64,000 nucleotides of DNA from Sphingobacterium sp. HMA12 (GCF_002933815.1 NZ_BEYR01000001.1:1530691-1594690); one strand, 5' to 3'. Positions 1-9,995 are shown, counted from the first letter of the stretch. Numbers and translations: made by a program. The notes: generated by a model not told the origin, from the letters alone.

Positions 1-40
1 TAATTCGTAAACAGTTTATTAACCAATTAAATATAGAAAA

Positions 41-553
41 ATGAAAGTCGTTAAAAAAATTTTAATTGTACTGGCTATTCTTATAGCTATTCCATTGATA
101 GTGGCACTTTTTGTTCCCAAGGATTTTGCCGCTCAAAGTGAGATAACGATTGATAAGCCAAAGCAGGAAGTTTTCAACTATGTAAAAATCATACGTAATC
201 AAGATCACTTCGGCGTATGGCAACTTTCCGACCCACAGATGAAAAAATCCGAAAAAGGTGTTGACGGTCAGGTTGGATTTAAGTACAGCTGGGATGGGGA
301 AAAAGTTGGAAAAGGTTCGCAGACCATTACGCGAATTGTTGAAGGCGAGACCATCGAAACATCGCTAGATTTTGGATTTGGTGAACCGTCCAAAGGATAT
401 TTTATCTTGAAGGAAATATCCCCCAATCAAACGGCTGTAACCTGGGGTATCACGGGCAAATCACCTTATCCATGGAATTTAATGAACCTATTTATGAATA
501 TGAATAAAGATTTTGATCAGGGGCTAAACAACCTGAAAAATGTTTTAAAGTAA
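41..553 (+). CDS. SRPBCC / polyketide-cyclase-like protein
   Basis: This 170-residue protein has one N-terminal hydrophobic segment (about residues 5-25) followed by a START/SRPBCC-like domain. The domain is recognisable from an opening strand around EITIDKPKQEVFNYV, a central GFKYSWDG strand and a C-terminal amphipathic helix ending in NLKNVLK. Family members bind hydrophobic ligands in a helix-grip pocket, but the ligand here cannot be told from sequence. The N-terminal segment suggests an anchored domain outside the cytoplasm. The ATG at 41 is the first in frame and is preceded by an A-rich stretch. A strong bidirectional hairpin follows the gene. Confidence 0.7.
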   Translation: MKVVKKILIVLAILIAIPLIVALFVPKDFAAQSEITIDKPKQEVFNYVKIIRNQDHFGVWQLSDPQMKKSEKGVDGQVGFKYSWDGEKVGKGSQTITRIVEGETIETSLDFGFGEPSKGYFILKEISPNQTAVTWGITGKSPYPWNLMNLFMNMNKDFDQGLNNLKNVLK

Positions 554-573
554 CTAGAAAACCTTGGCACAAA

Positions 574-617
574 AAAAAGTATTTAGCGCACATTTGAATG
601 TGCGCTAAATACTTTTT
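574..617. terminator. Bidirectional intrinsic terminator
   Basis: A perfect 20-bp inverted repeat (574-593 with 598-617) has a four-base loop and A/T runs on both sides. It lies between the convergent SRPBCC and BI-1 genes and can serve both strands. Confidence 0.9.
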
Positions 618-641
618 CCCCTTTCCATGAAACAAACCGAA

Positions 642-1328
642 TTAACGGCGGCTCATTAGAATACGTAAGATATACCAAAACAGCAACATAATCGAAGAAA
701 ACAGCTGCAATGCTGCTCCGACATATTGCTCATTGCCATAATTATATTTAAGATTTTGTGTCTGGTATAAGATACTGCAGGAAGCAATCAAAACCATGAC
801 TACAGAAAACCACAAGCCCAGTTGAAATCCAAATATTGCACCAGCGACAATTGCACCTAAGGCCAGGAAGCCGCCGATAACAAGGATATTTTTCAGAAAA
901 GAAAAATCCCTATTTGACATAAATGCAACTGCTGTCAGCGCTGTAAATAGGGCAACAGTCATGATACTTGCCTGATAAAGCATACTCGCTCCATCAGTCA
1001 TCGCTGCAGCAATAAAAATCATCGGTAGGAAAATAACGGCCTCCAATACGATATAGAAAGCCAGGCCCATATACTGAGTCTGTCGGCTTTGGGCTAAGGT
1101 CCATTTGGAAGAAAGCGATGCTCCTAACCAGAAGCAACCGAGAAGAAATAACCAGATAAACTTTCCGCTGACCATCCATACGATAAAATCATAAGGCACT
1201 AATTTTATCAACAGACTTTCTAAAACGATAAATGCCAAAATGGAAAGAGCAACATGAAGATATGTTTTCTTGTAGAAAACTCCCCTTTCAGCCTCATCGT
1301 TAATAAGTAAATATTCTTGTGATTCCAT
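642..1328 (-). CDS. Bax inhibitor-1/YccA family membrane protein
   Basis: The 228-residue protein is almost entirely hydrophobic, with about seven transmembrane segments and a short charged N-terminus (MESQEYLLINDEAERGVFYK). Length, segment spacing and patches such as YMGLAFYIVLEAVIFLPM fit the Bax inhibitor-1/YccA (UPF0005) family. Family members are multi-pass proteins linked to calcium or proton leak and stress tolerance, or to FtsH interaction for YccA. The substrate here is unknown. It appears to be monocistronic: a hairpin lies at its 3' end and the terminator of the efflux operon lies upstream. Confidence 0.8.
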   Translation of the reverse strand: MESQEYLLINDEAERGVFYKKTYLHVALSILAFIVLESLLIKLVPYDFIVWMVSGKFIWLFLLGCFWLGASLSSKWTLAQSRQTQYMGLAFYIVLEAVIFLPMIFIAAAMTDGASMLYQASIMTVALFTALTAVAFMSNRDFSFLKNILVIGGFLALGAIVAGAIFGFQLGLWFSVVMVLIASCSILYQTQNLKYNYGNEQYVGAALQLFSSIMLLFWYILRILMSRR

Positions 1329-1410
1329 AAAACAGATAATAAAATATATTAATATAGATTAAAAATAAGCATTAATTCTATTTTCGCAAGAAATAATTTA
1401 GTGGTGAGGG

Positions 1411-1436
1411 CAAAAAAGAACCCCGCCTAGCGGGGT
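1411..1436 (-). terminator. Terminator of the RND efflux operon
   Basis: A GC-rich 7-bp hairpin (1420-1426 with 1430-1436, loop of three) is followed on the minus strand by a T-rich run. It sits 18 bases past the tolC-like stop codon. Confidence 0.9.
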
Positions 1437-1453
1437 CCATTCAAACAAACAAC

Positions 1454-2893
1454 TTATTTCCAGCCTCCTCCCAAATCTTTGTAAATATTGACAACAGCAT
1501 TCAGCTGTTGCTTCTTAGTTTCTATTAATTCAAGTTTTGAATTCAGTACATCACGTTGTGTCATCAGCACTTCCATATAATCGGCACGTGCCGACTTAAA
1601 TAGATCACCAGAGACGGTCACCGAATTATTGAGCACTTCAACTTCTTTGGTTTTAAAATCATAACTCTTTCCAAGATTTTCGATATTGGAGAGCTGCGTA
1701 GATACTTCGAGATAAGCATTTAGAATCGTCTTCTCGTAGTTATAGACCGCCTGTATCTGCTTTGAATTTGCTGTATTGAATTCTGCTTTCAGCCCATTTT
1801 TGTTCAACAGCGGCGCTGCCAGCTCACCTATAATATTGTACAACATGGATTCAGGCATTTTAAACAGGTAGGACGGTTTAAAAGCTTGCAAGCCAAGAGC
1901 AGCCGATATCTCTAAAGACGGGTAAAACTCTTTTCTTGCAATCTGTACATCCAATTTAGCAGCCGCCAATTCGTATTCTGCCTCACGGATATCGGGTCTA
2001 TTGCTCAACAATTGACTTGGTATACCTGTTTGTACTTTTGCGGGTATCATATCCACGAAACTGCTTTTATCGCGCTTTATCTCCTGTGGAAAACGACCTA
2101 AAAGAAAATTGATACGGTTTTCCGTTTCTTTAATCTGTTGCCGTGTCTCGAATTCCATGCCCTTAGTTTTCAGTACCTCGGCCTGAAATTTCTGAACAGC
2201 AAGTTCCGTCACACGTGCCGCCTGCTTCTGTAGTTTGATTACTTCCAGCGCATTGTCCTGCAATTCGATATTTTGTTTGATGATCGACAATTGGTTGTCT
2301 AATGCCAACAGTTCATAGTAAGAACGGGCAACCTCCGCAATAAGGCTGCTCAAAACAAAGTTTTTACCTTCGATTGTAGCAAGATAACGGTTCAATGCTG
2401 CCTGTTCGGAATCTTTTAGTTTTTTCCAGACATCAATTTCCCAGCTGGCATACGCCCCTATCGTCAAATCACCCAGCGGATCGGGCATTTCTTTGCCAGG
2501 CGCGATGTCTGTGCTGGCGTCACCCGCACCTTGGCTGGTATATCTTCCGACTTTTTCCACACCGCCACCGGCTCGTAATCCTACGCTTGGTTTCAATGCC
2601 CCTTTTCGCAATAAGATATCGTTTTTTGCGATTGCCAATTCCTGCAAGGTCACATTTAATTCCTGATTATTTTTTAATGCGGTGTCAATTAACGAGACTA
2701 AATTGGGGTCGCTAAAAAAGTCGCGCCACTTCACGCTCGCCGAATTCGTTGTATCTTGTGCTAATGCCTCGTCAAATTGCTGCGGCACCTGCTTATTTTC
2801 TTGAATCTGCGTCGCTTTAGGAACTTTACAGCCGGTCATTGCCGCTGACAACAGAATTCCTATTACCCAGTGTTTATATTTTTGACTAGCCAT
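1454..2893 (-). CDS. TolC/OprM-type outer-membrane efflux lipoprotein
   Basis: This is the outer-membrane channel of a tripartite efflux pump. The protein has a lipoprotein signal with lipobox AMTGC, then two repeats of the coiled-coil OEP domain typical of the NodT/OprM family (about 479 residues). Typical motifs include the SLIDTALKNNQELNV opening helix and LLSNRPDIREAEYEL at the second repeat. The frame stays open to a TTG at 2902. I chose the ATG at 2893, which gives MASQKYKH directly before the signal hydrophobic core and overlaps the RND stop codon by a few bases. The overlap implies translational coupling within an operon that runs MFP, RND, TolC. Confidence 0.92.
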   Translation of the reverse strand: MASQKYKHWVIGILLSAAMTGCKVPKATQIQENKQVPQQFDEALAQDTTNSASVKWRDFFSDPNLVSLIDTALKNNQELNVTLQELAIAKNDILLRKGALKPSVGLRAGGGVEKVGRYTSQGAGDASTDIAPGKEMPDPLGDLTIGAYASWEIDVWKKLKDSEQAALNRYLATIEGKNFVLSSLIAEVARSYYELLALDNQLSIIKQNIELQDNALEVIKLQKQAARVTELAVQKFQAEVLKTKGMEFETRQQIKETENRINFLLGRFPQEIKRDKSSFVDMIPAKVQTGIPSQLLSNRPDIREAEYELAAAKLDVQIARKEFYPSLEISAALGLQAFKPSYLFKMPESMLYNIIGELAAPLLNKNGLKAEFNTANSKQIQAVYNYEKTILNAYLEVSTQLSNIENLGKSYDFKTKEVEVLNNSVTVSGDLFKSARADYMEVLMTQRDVLNSKLELIETKKQQLNAVVNIYKDLGGGWK

Positions 2894-5800
2894 TGTTATC
2901 AATTTCTTCTGTTAATGGATTTTCATCTTCATGTTTAATGAGCTTGCGTTTGGAAGCAATTGTTCCAAAAATAAAGTAAAGACCCGGTATGACAAGGATA
3001 CCAAACACAGTTCCAAATAGCATACCCCCTGCAGCTGCCGTACCGATTGTCCGGTTACCAATCGCACCCGGTCCTGAGGCTAACACCAATGGAATCAAAC
3101 CTGCAATAAATGCAAATGATGTCATTAAGATAGGTCTAAACCGCACTTTGGCGCCCTCCAGCGCTGCTTCGATAATACTTAGTCCCTGCGCATGCCGCTG
3201 TGTGGCAAATTCAACAATTAAGACGGCATTCTTACCGAGCAAGCCAATAAGCATAACCAAGGCCACCTGAGCGTAAATATTATTTTCCAGTCCAAGGACC
3301 TTCAATAAGAAAAATGCACCGAAAATACCAATGGGCAAGGAAAGCAATACCGCAAAGGGCATAATAAAGCTTTCATACTGTGCCGATAAAATAAGGTAGA
3401 CAAAGCCCAGACAGATCAAGAAGATATAAATGGCCTGGTTACCGCGCCCTACTTGGTCTTTAGAGATACCGGCCCAATCTATGCCATAGCCCTGTGGTAA
3501 GGTTTTAGCGGCGACTTCGTTGATTACCTGAATCGCTTCACCACTGCTATATCCTGGGGCAGCAGACCCCGAAATCTCCGAAGCCATGTACATATTATGC
3601 CGTGTGATCTCAGAAAGTCCATATACTTTTTCCATATGCATAAACGCTGAGAAAGGTACCATCTCATCCTTGTCATTTTTCACATATAACTTCAAGATAT
3701 CCTCAGGAAGAGCTCTATACTGTGGCAATGCCTGCACCATAACCTTATATTGTCGGTCATACTTAATAAAATTGGTTTCGTAGTTACTACCCACCAAGGT
3801 TGAGAGTGTATTCAGAGCGTTGTCAATGGTAACACCTTTTAATTGAGCCATATCGTTGTCGATATGGAGCATATATTGTGGAAAGCTCGCACTATAAAAG
3901 GTAAAAACAGAGGATAGCTCAGGCCGTTTATTCAATTCCCGGACAAAATCCTTACTTACAGTCTCCATTTTTTTGTAGTCGCCCGAGCCGGCTTTATCCA
4001 AAAGCCGCAATTCAAATCCTCCGGCCGCACCATAGCCCGGTACCGCTGGTGGCTGAAAAAATTCGATGGAAGCTCCAGGAATATTTTTTGCTGCTTTTTC
4101 CAGCTGTTCGATAATTTCCTGTGAAGATTCCTTACGCTCCTCCCAACTTTTTAAATTGATCAGGCAAGTTCCGGTATTGGCTCCGGTTCCCTCCGTTAAT
4201 ATCTCATAACCCGCCAGCGAAGAAACGGATTGTACGCCATCAATATCCTCCGCTTCCTTTTGTAAGGTTTGAGCGGCCAGATTTGTCCGCTCTAAAGTCG
4301 ATCCCGGCGGCGTTTGGATAATAGCGTAAATCATCCCCTGGTCTTCATTTGGAATAAAACCTGCCGGTACGGCATTATTTAAAAAGTAAGCCCCAATACA
4401 GAATCCGATCAACACCACAAAAGTAAAGAGACGCTTGTTAACAATGCCTTTTAGCAAGAAAACATATTTGTTTGACATTTTATCGAACAGGCGATTGAAG
4501 GCATCTAAAAATTTGTCCACAACGGATTTCTTGCGTGCCTTTCCATGATTGTTCTTTAACATAATGGCACAGAGCGCCGGCGTCAATGTCAAGGCCACTA
4601 CCCCCGATAAGATGATAGAGGTCGCCATTGTAATGGAGAACTGACGATAAAATATACCGACAGGTCCCGACATAAAGGCAACAGGTATAAATACCGCTGC
4701 CATTAAGAAAGTTATCGCAATGATCGCCCCACTGATTTCGTGCATCGCTTTCTTCGTCGCCTTATAAGCAGAAATATGCAATTCCTCCATCTTGGCATGC
4801 ACCGCCTCGATGACGACAATGGCGTCATCAACCACAACACCAATGGCCAATACAAGAGCAAACAAGGTGATTAGGTTGATTGTGATGCCAAAGAATTGCA
4901 TAAAAAGAAACGACCCTACTAAAGAAACCGGCACCGCAATGGTGGGAATCAATGTCGAACGCCAATCCCCCAAGAATAAGAAGACAACGATTGCTACCAA
5001 AATAAAGGCTTCAACTAAGGTATGAATAACCTTTTCCATAGAAGCGTCCAAAAATTTGGAGACATCATAACTGATCTCATAATCCAGTCCCTTTGGAAAT
5101 GAGCTTTTCAGTTCTTTCATTTTGTCTTTAACATCCTGGATGACCTGAGAAGCATTACTACCATAAGATTGTTTCAGCACAATTGCAGCAGACGGTTTTC
5201 CATTTAAGGTGGAATAGATATCATACATTGCCGAACCGAATTTGATGTCCGCCACATCCCTCAGGCGTAACATTTCACCGTTGGCGTTTGTACGCAATAC
5301 GATATTGCCATAGCCTTCTGTCGTCGTAAAACGTCCAGGATATTTCAGCACATATTCAAAAGATTGCGAAGTAATACCGGATGATTCCCCGGCTTTACCC
5401 GGAGATGCCTCCAAACTTTGCTCTGAGAGGGCTTTCATCACCTCTTCCGCTGAAATTTTATACGCTGTCATGCGATCGGGCTTCAACCAGATCCGCATGG
5501 CCAATTCCCGAGTTCCAAGAATATTTGCCACACCAACACCATCTACACGACGAAGTTCCGAAACGATATTCATATCCGCATAGTTGTACATAAAATTTCC
5601 GTCGAGTTCTTTATCCTTACTATAGAGATTGATATACATCAACATATTGGATTCTTCTCGTGTAATCTTTACGCCCTCACGGACAACAATGGGCGGAAGC
5701 TTATTAACAACTGAAGCCACACGGTTCTGCACGTTCAAGGAAGCTTGATTTGGATCCGTGCCCAGATTGAACACCACCTGTATGCTAGCTTCACCGTCGT

Positions 5801-6050
5801 TACCGGCATCTGAAGCCATATATTTCATTCCGGGAACACCATTTATGGCACGTTCAAGCGGAATGATTACTGATTTGATCATCAATTCCCCATTCGCCCC
5901 CGGATATTCCGCTGTAATATTTACTTTAGGTGGCGATATGGACGGAAACTGAGTTACTGGAAGTTGTACCATCGAAAGAATCCCCAGAAACACAATGATC
6001 AGTGATATGACTATCGAAAGTACAGGTCTATTTATAAAACGACTAAACAT
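2886..6050 (-). CDS. RND multidrug efflux transporter, AcrB/MexB (HAE1) family
   Basis: The 1054-residue protein is the proton-driven inner-membrane pump of the tripartite system. It shows the hallmarks of hydrophobe/amphiphile RND transporters: a first helix after MFSRFINRPVLSIVIS, two large periplasmic porter domains, and twelve transmembrane helices. Helix 4 carries the proton-relay motif GVVVDDAIVVIE, and the corresponding late motif is GLLGKNAVLIVEFA. The length matches AcrB (about 1050). It lies 22 bases downstream of the MFP gene and overlaps the channel gene, so the three are one operon. No TetR/AcrR regulator is adjacent. Substrate range cannot be read from sequence. Confidence 0.95.
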   Translation of the reverse strand: MFSRFINRPVLSIVISLIIVFLGILSMVQLPVTQFPSISPPKVNITAEYPGANGELMIKSVIIPLERAINGVPGMKYMASDAGNDGEASIQVVFNLGTDPNQASLNVQNRVASVVNKLPPIVVREGVKITREESNMLMYINLYSKDKELDGNFMYNYADMNIVSELRRVDGVGVANILGTRELAMRIWLKPDRMTAYKISAEEVMKALSEQSLEASPGKAGESSGITSQSFEYVLKYPGRFTTTEGYGNIVLRTNANGEMLRLRDVADIKFGSAMYDIYSTLNGKPSAAIVLKQSYGSNASQVIQDVKDKMKELKSSFPKGLDYEISYDVSKFLDASMEKVIHTLVEAFILVAIVVFLFLGDWRSTLIPTIAVPVSLVGSFLFMQFFGITINLITLFALVLAIGVVVDDAIVVIEAVHAKMEELHISAYKATKKAMHEISGAIIAITFLMAAVFIPVAFMSGPVGIFYRQFSITMATSIILSGVVALTLTPALCAIMLKNNHGKARKKSVVDKFLDAFNRLFDKMSNKYVFLLKGIVNKRLFTFVVLIGFCIGAYFLNNAVPAGFIPNEDQGMIYAIIQTPPGSTLERTNLAAQTLQKEAEDIDGVQSVSSLAGYEILTEGTGANTGTCLINLKSWEERKESSQEIIEQLEKAAKNIPGASIEFFQPPAVPGYGAAGGFELRLLDKAGSGDYKKMETVSKDFVRELNKRPELSSVFTFYSASFPQYMLHIDNDMAQLKGVTIDNALNTLSTLVGSNYETNFIKYDRQYKVMVQALPQYRALPEDILKLYVKNDKDEMVPFSAFMHMEKVYGLSEITRHNMYMASEISGSAAPGYSSGEAIQVINEVAAKTLPQGYGIDWAGISKDQVGRGNQAIYIFLICLGFVYLILSAQYESFIMPFAVLLSLPIGIFGAFFLLKVLGLENNIYAQVALVMLIGLLGKNAVLIVEFATQRHAQGLSIIEAALEGAKVRFRPILMTSFAFIAGLIPLVLASGPGAIGNRTIGTAAAGGMLFGTVFGILVIPGLYFIFGTIASKRKLIKHEDENPLTEEIDNNG

Positions 6051-6072
6051 AATAATTTAAGAGTATGGGGAT

Positions 6073-7155
6073 TTATTCTGTTTTTAACTTCAAATTAGAA
6101 ATGGCCTCTTTTGGCTGAACGAAACTATAGCTGATTTTTTCATCCTCTTTCACTTTCTGTATGCCATCCAATAAGAATTTGTCGTCTTTTTGAAGTCCAC
6201 TTGCGACCACATAAAGATCAGGAAGGGAATTACCTATGGTGATATGACGGGCTTTTAGCTTGCCTTCTTTGTCCACAACATACACATATTTACGATCCTG
6301 CAATTCATATGTTGCCTTTTGTGGTATAATCAATGCCTGCTTCAATGGAAAATTCATCACGACCTTACCGCTTTCGCCATGCTTTAGTAATCGGTTGGGA
6401 TTTGGGAAGCGGGCTCTAAACGCAATGTTACCTGTTTCACTGTCAAATTCACTCTCTATGGTTTCTACCACACCGTGCTCTGGCAACAATTCATTATTGG
6501 CAAGCAACAATCCGACATGAGTATCCCCACGTTTACTGACATTCGTCTGATAACTAAGATACTCTGGTTCCGAAACATTGAAATAGACAAGCATCTGGCT
6601 ATTGTCAGAAAGGCTCGTCAATAACTCCCCTTCGTCCACCAGACTTCCTAATTTTAATGGAATTCGGTCAATTGTACCATCGAACGGTGCTCTGATCTCT
6701 GTAAAAGATAGGTGCAGTTTGGCAATAGCTGCAGCGGCTTTGGCCTGTTCCAATTTAGCTTTGGCCATGGCCAGTTCATTCGGGGATACTACATTTTTAT
6801 CCGACAGGCTCTTGGTATTCTGTACTTCGATCTCGGCAACATTCACCTCGGCCATGGATTTTCTAAACTCTGCTTCATACATTTTGGGCATAATGCGAAA
6901 CAGCAGTTGTCCTTTGTGTACAAATTGTCCTTCGTCCACAAAAATTTGTTCCAGATATCCCTTTTCCTGTGCGCGTAATTCGATATTACGGAAAGACTTG
7001 ATCTGAGACACAAAATCTTTACGGATAGTCGTGTCCATTTGTACCGGAGAAGTCACATTGAATTTTTCTTTCTCTTCTTTCTCTTCCTTTTTGGAAGTAC
7101 ACCCAATTTGGCATAATACAATAGCCAAATTAACGAGCATAAATACTCTTTTCAT
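6073..7155 (-). CDS. RND efflux periplasmic adaptor (membrane fusion protein)
   Basis: The 360-residue adaptor links the RND pump to the outer-membrane channel. It has a lipoprotein signal (lipobox CQIGC, then a KE-rich linker), a lipoyl/barrel-sandwich half at IFVDEGQFVHKGQLLFRI, a short alpha-hairpin, a second lipoyl half at IRAPFDGTIDRIPLKLGSLV, and beta-barrel and membrane-proximal domains. This matches AcrA/MexA architecture. It is the first gene of the efflux operon. No clear TAnnTTTG promoter was found upstream, and no dedicated regulator lies next to it. Confidence 0.93.
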   Translation of the reverse strand: MKRVFMLVNLAIVLCQIGCTSKKEEKEEKEKFNVTSPVQMDTTIRKDFVSQIKSFRNIELRAQEKGYLEQIFVDEGQFVHKGQLLFRIMPKMYEAEFRKSMAEVNVAEIEVQNTKSLSDKNVVSPNELAMAKAKLEQAKAAAAIAKLHLSFTEIRAPFDGTIDRIPLKLGSLVDEGELLTSLSDNSQMLVYFNVSEPEYLSYQTNVSKRGDTHVGLLLANNELLPEHGVVETIESEFDSETGNIAFRARFPNPNRLLKHGESGKVVMNFPLKQALIIPQKATYELQDRKYVYVVDKEGKLKARHITIGNSLPDLYVVASGLQKDDKFLLDGIQKVKEDEKISYSFVQPKEAISNLKLKTE

Positions 7156-7331
7156 TTGTAAGCGTCTAATTAAAAATAAGTTTGATTGTTTGTTTGATAT
7201 GGGAATTGAAATAACTCACCCTTAACTTGTTATAAGATGCCAAAACGGTAAAATCATGCACGGGGAAATGAAAATCCGATTGATACAGGAATAAAAAAGA
7301 GTAAGGCTAAGCTATTTCGGGGGATTGGCTA

Positions 7332-7733
7332 TTAAATTCTCCAGTTTTGTTGGAGGACATATCTTTGGAGATATAAATAAGCGACAAAATTGCAAAAAGG
7401 GATTTTCTTTGCAAATCGAAATACAAAAATGAAAAGTACAACTGCACAAAGCAATAATGCGACAAAATCAGAAGCCGTATGGAGATCTCTGGTTAATTGA
7501 AAATTCTCACTGTTAAATTCTTCAATAACGGGATTTTCATCGTGTACACATCCCGCAATAAGGGGGTCAATGTGTGAGGTCAGTGAAGTAATCTTGTCCT
7601 TTAAATTTGCCTCATTGTGCTGGTACATGAAACTGATCGCAGGACGATCAGACTCGTTCAGCACAGCATGGCTATTACCGCTCCTAATTAATAGGAAGGC
7701 TATAAAACACAGAATTGTAATAACCGCTTTCAT
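7332..7733 (-). CDS. Small predicted exported/membrane protein, unknown
   Basis: I do not recognise this 133-residue protein. It has a plausible N-terminal signal or anchor (MKAVITILCFIAFLLI), a polar stretch of about 60 residues containing one Cys (IAGCVHDENP), and a C-terminal hydrophobic segment (FVALLLCAVVLFIFVFRFAKK). The topology would be two membrane passes with a short extracytoplasmic loop. It stands alone between the efflux operon and the DUF763 gene. It could be a phylum-specific small membrane protein, but I assign no function. Confidence 0.5.
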   Translation of the reverse strand: MKAVITILCFIAFLLIRSGNSHAVLNESDRPAISFMYQHNEANLKDKITSLTSHIDPLIAGCVHDENPVIEEFNSENFQLTRDLHTASDFVALLLCAVVLFIFVFRFAKKIPFCNFVAYLYLQRYVLQQNWRI

Positions 7734-7817
7734 TTGTGGGCAAATATACTAGCGTAGAAATTATTTTAATAAGGTTTAACACAATTTAACAAAATGATTA
7801 CAATCCGGCAATAATAC

Positions 7818-9029
7818 TCAAAAAAGTGAAAGCTGTTTTCCTGTTTCATCAGCCTTTGGAGGTTTTGCGCGACCAAAGACTGTCCGGCCATTGTATTTCC
7901 AGGAATTTCTGCGTTCTTCCTCTATTACCTGCTGAATATCAAATTGTGGCGTAAAATCCCCCTCCGCTTCCCGTATGATCCGATGCAGTTTATTCATGGA
8001 TTTCAATTTATCGCTATTGCCTAGCTTTGACTTTTCAATACCTTTTTGTAAGATCTGAATACTTTGATCATAAATATCCAAGGGAACAGGAAAGGGATGA
8101 CCGTCCTTTCCACCGTGAGCAAAAGAAAAGCGTGCGGGATCATTAAAGCGTGCAGGAGCTCCATGGATCACCTCACTGACAAGTGCCAGCGACTGTAAGG
8201 TGCGGGGGCCCATGCCTTTTAACAACAAAAGATCCTCAAAATTTTTCGGCTGATTTTCCCGTGCAACATACAACATTGCTCCTAACCTTTTGAGATCGAC
8301 ATCCGAAGCCCTGACATCATGATGAGAAGGCATCAGCAATCTTTTAAAGTCCACAAAGACATCAGAAGAAGCGTTAACGAGCGTCATGATGCCCGTTCTA
8401 TTCGGAGCCGCAGCAGATGCAGTCAAATTTAAAATGATTCCCTGTGAACAACCTTTGATACCCGTATGCGGTTCCTCAATGAACGAACGGATTTTTTCCG
8501 AATGCCAGTGATAGCGACGAGCAGTTCCATCATGATCATGCATACCTTGTTGTACCACAGCCCAATGACCGTTCTTAGCGACAATAAAATTATGAAGATA
8601 CAACTGATAACCATCTTGTATCGCAGTATTATCTACTTTTGCGACTAACTTACTCGTTCGAACCAAGCTGTTGCCGTCCAAGCCAGTTTTATCGGCCAGG
8701 TAAAGTAATTCCTGTGGTGTGTCTTTGGAGAATTTACCTTTACCGCCACATATATAGAGGCCAAATGCATCCGCACAGGGATTAATAGCACGTTTCAATG
8801 CGCCCATAACCGATGTCGTAATACCAGAGGAATGCCAGTCCATACCTAATACGGCACCAAAGCTCTGGAACCAAAACGGATCGGCCAATCTCCTGAGCAC
8901 CTCATCTTGCCCATAATCCATCAGGATGACCTCTACAATGGACTTGCCCAATGCGCTCATTCGCTCATAAAGCCAAGCCGGCACCTTTCCATAGTGCAGC
9001 GGTAAGTCTGCTGTCCCTGAATGTTTCAT
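7818..9029 (-). CDS. DUF763 domain-containing protein
   Basis: The 403-residue protein begins with KHSGTADLPLHYGKVPAWL and continues with DPFWFQSFGAVLGMDWHSSG, LTASAAAPNRTGI and LLKGMGPRTLQSLALVSEVI, a pattern I associate with DUF763. The last motif looks like a helix-hairpin-helix, which would fit a nucleic-acid role, but no activity is established for the family. The predicted promoter lies 25-55 bases upstream of the ATG at 9029 and supports that start. The gene appears monocistronic. Confidence 0.85.
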   Translation of the reverse strand: MKHSGTADLPLHYGKVPAWLYERMSALGKSIVEVILMDYGQDEVLRRLADPFWFQSFGAVLGMDWHSSGITTSVMGALKRAINPCADAFGLYICGGKGKFSKDTPQELLYLADKTGLDGNSLVRTSKLVAKVDNTAIQDGYQLYLHNFIVAKNGHWAVVQQGMHDHDGTARRYHWHSEKIRSFIEEPHTGIKGCSQGIILNLTASAAAPNRTGIMTLVNASSDVFVDFKRLLMPSHHDVRASDVDLKRLGAMLYVARENQPKNFEDLLLLKGMGPRTLQSLALVSEVIHGAPARFNDPARFSFAHGGKDGHPFPVPLDIYDQSIQILQKGIEKSKLGNSDKLKSMNKLHRIIREAEGDFTPQFDIQQVIEEERRNSWKYNGRTVFGRAKPPKADETGKQLSLF

Positions 9030-9053
9030 AAATAAAAACTAAATTTATTAGCA

Positions 9054-9084
9054 CAAAGGTAACTCTTTTTATTTGTTAAACAAG
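9054..9084 (-). promoter_or_regulatory. Bacteroidota-type promoter of the DUF763 gene
   Basis: On the minus strand TACCTTTG (9061-9054) matches the TAnnTTTG -7 element exactly. CTTG (9084-9081) lies 19 bases upstream as the -33 element. Confidence 0.75.
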
Positions 9085-9239
9085 ATCTTTGGAAGATCTC
9101 CCCGGTTGACTACATGATGAATACAGCACTCGTGAGTACGATGCGCTAGGAAGAACAAGAAAATAACCTTCATCATTTCATGAAAACTTTCATTTAAACA
9201 CAATCTGATTCAATACAGGCGTAAATACATGACATAAAT

Positions 9240-9287
9240 AATACGAAACGGCCGGACAATTATCAAATTATTCAGCCGTTTCGTATT
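9240..9287. terminator. Hairpin terminator downstream of the 9.3 kb lipoprotein gene
   Basis: A 13-bp perfect inverted repeat (9240-9252 with 9275-9287) has a 22-base loop. It lies 58 bases past the stop of the minus-strand lipoprotein gene. The rest of the roughly 315-base gap 9030-9344 holds only the DUF763 promoter; I see no further gene. Confidence 0.75.
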
Positions 9288-9344
9288 TCAATATTGAACG
9301 AATAACGCAGGCAAAAGCGGTTACCTACTGTCAATTCATTAACC

Positions 9345-9995
9345 CTATTTTCCCGTCAATGCGGATAAAAATCCAGCACGGAAAGACGGATCTTTTTCGG
9401 AAAATTCAATAGAATGTTTATACGTGTCCACATTAAAAAACAATTCCGCTGGCTCCGCTTTTTTATTCTCTAAAAAGAGCTTAAAGCTGTATGCGGTTTT
9501 CTTTGATAAGTCAACATTCACTTTATTAGATGAGAATACGTTTGGTAGGATAACATCTTTTGTAAAACCATCCTTGGTTGGCAGCTGAAACAATTCACCC
9601 AGCGCTTTGACCAAATTATCGGATTGCGTTCCTATAGAAGATATTTTGATTTTTCCTTTGGTGAATCCTACGTCATCGCTTGGTTGACCATCAATAATAC
9701 CAGCGGGAATAAAATCAATAATTTCAAATTTAGCACCTACAGTATCCTGATTGTAAATCGATTTCGTTGTATAGATACGGCTTGAATCTGTTTTAACTTC
9801 GTCGGTAATGCGCAGAAAGAAGTTTTTCTTTTCAGGCCCCGGAGCGCTATTTGTTAATTTTTCGATGCTTACCCGCTCGATTGTATTTGCCGTCACAGTA
9901 TCACTTCCATCAGTTTTCTTCTGATTGGAATTTCCACAAGCAGCCATCATCATTGTAGCTGTTGCAAGAAGGGCTATAGATTGGATTTTGTACAT
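9345..9995 (-). CDS. Predicted lipoprotein, unknown function
   Basis: The product is a lipoprotein of about 216 residues. The signal reads MYKIQSIALLATATMMMAAC, ending at the lipidated Cys, and is followed by an N/K/D-rich linker. I start it at the ATG at 9995, because the nine extra residues of the longer frame would precede the signal without purpose. The mature part is a single soluble domain with strand-like stretches such as NFFLRITDEVKTDSSRIY and AYSFKLFLENKKAEPAELFF. I do not recognise a family. It shares orientation with the YdiJ-type gene upstream, but the 94-base gap leaves co-transcription uncertain. Confidence 0.6.
   Translation of the reverse strand: MYKIQSIALLATATMMMAACGNSNQKKTDGSDTVTANTIERVSIEKLTNSAPGPEKKNFFLRITDEVKTDSSRIYTTKSIYNQDTVGAKFEIIDFIPAGIIDGQPSDDVGFTKGKIKISSIGTQSDNLVKALGELFQLPTKDGFTKDVILPNVFSSNKVNVDLSKKTAYSFKLFLENKKAEPAELFFNVDTYKHSIEFSEKDPSFRAGFLSALTGK

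Noticed and set aside
2395..7225. Several plus-strand frames of 60-134 codons over the efflux operon
   Set aside because: They are antisense shadows of the strongly supported MFP, RND and TolC genes.
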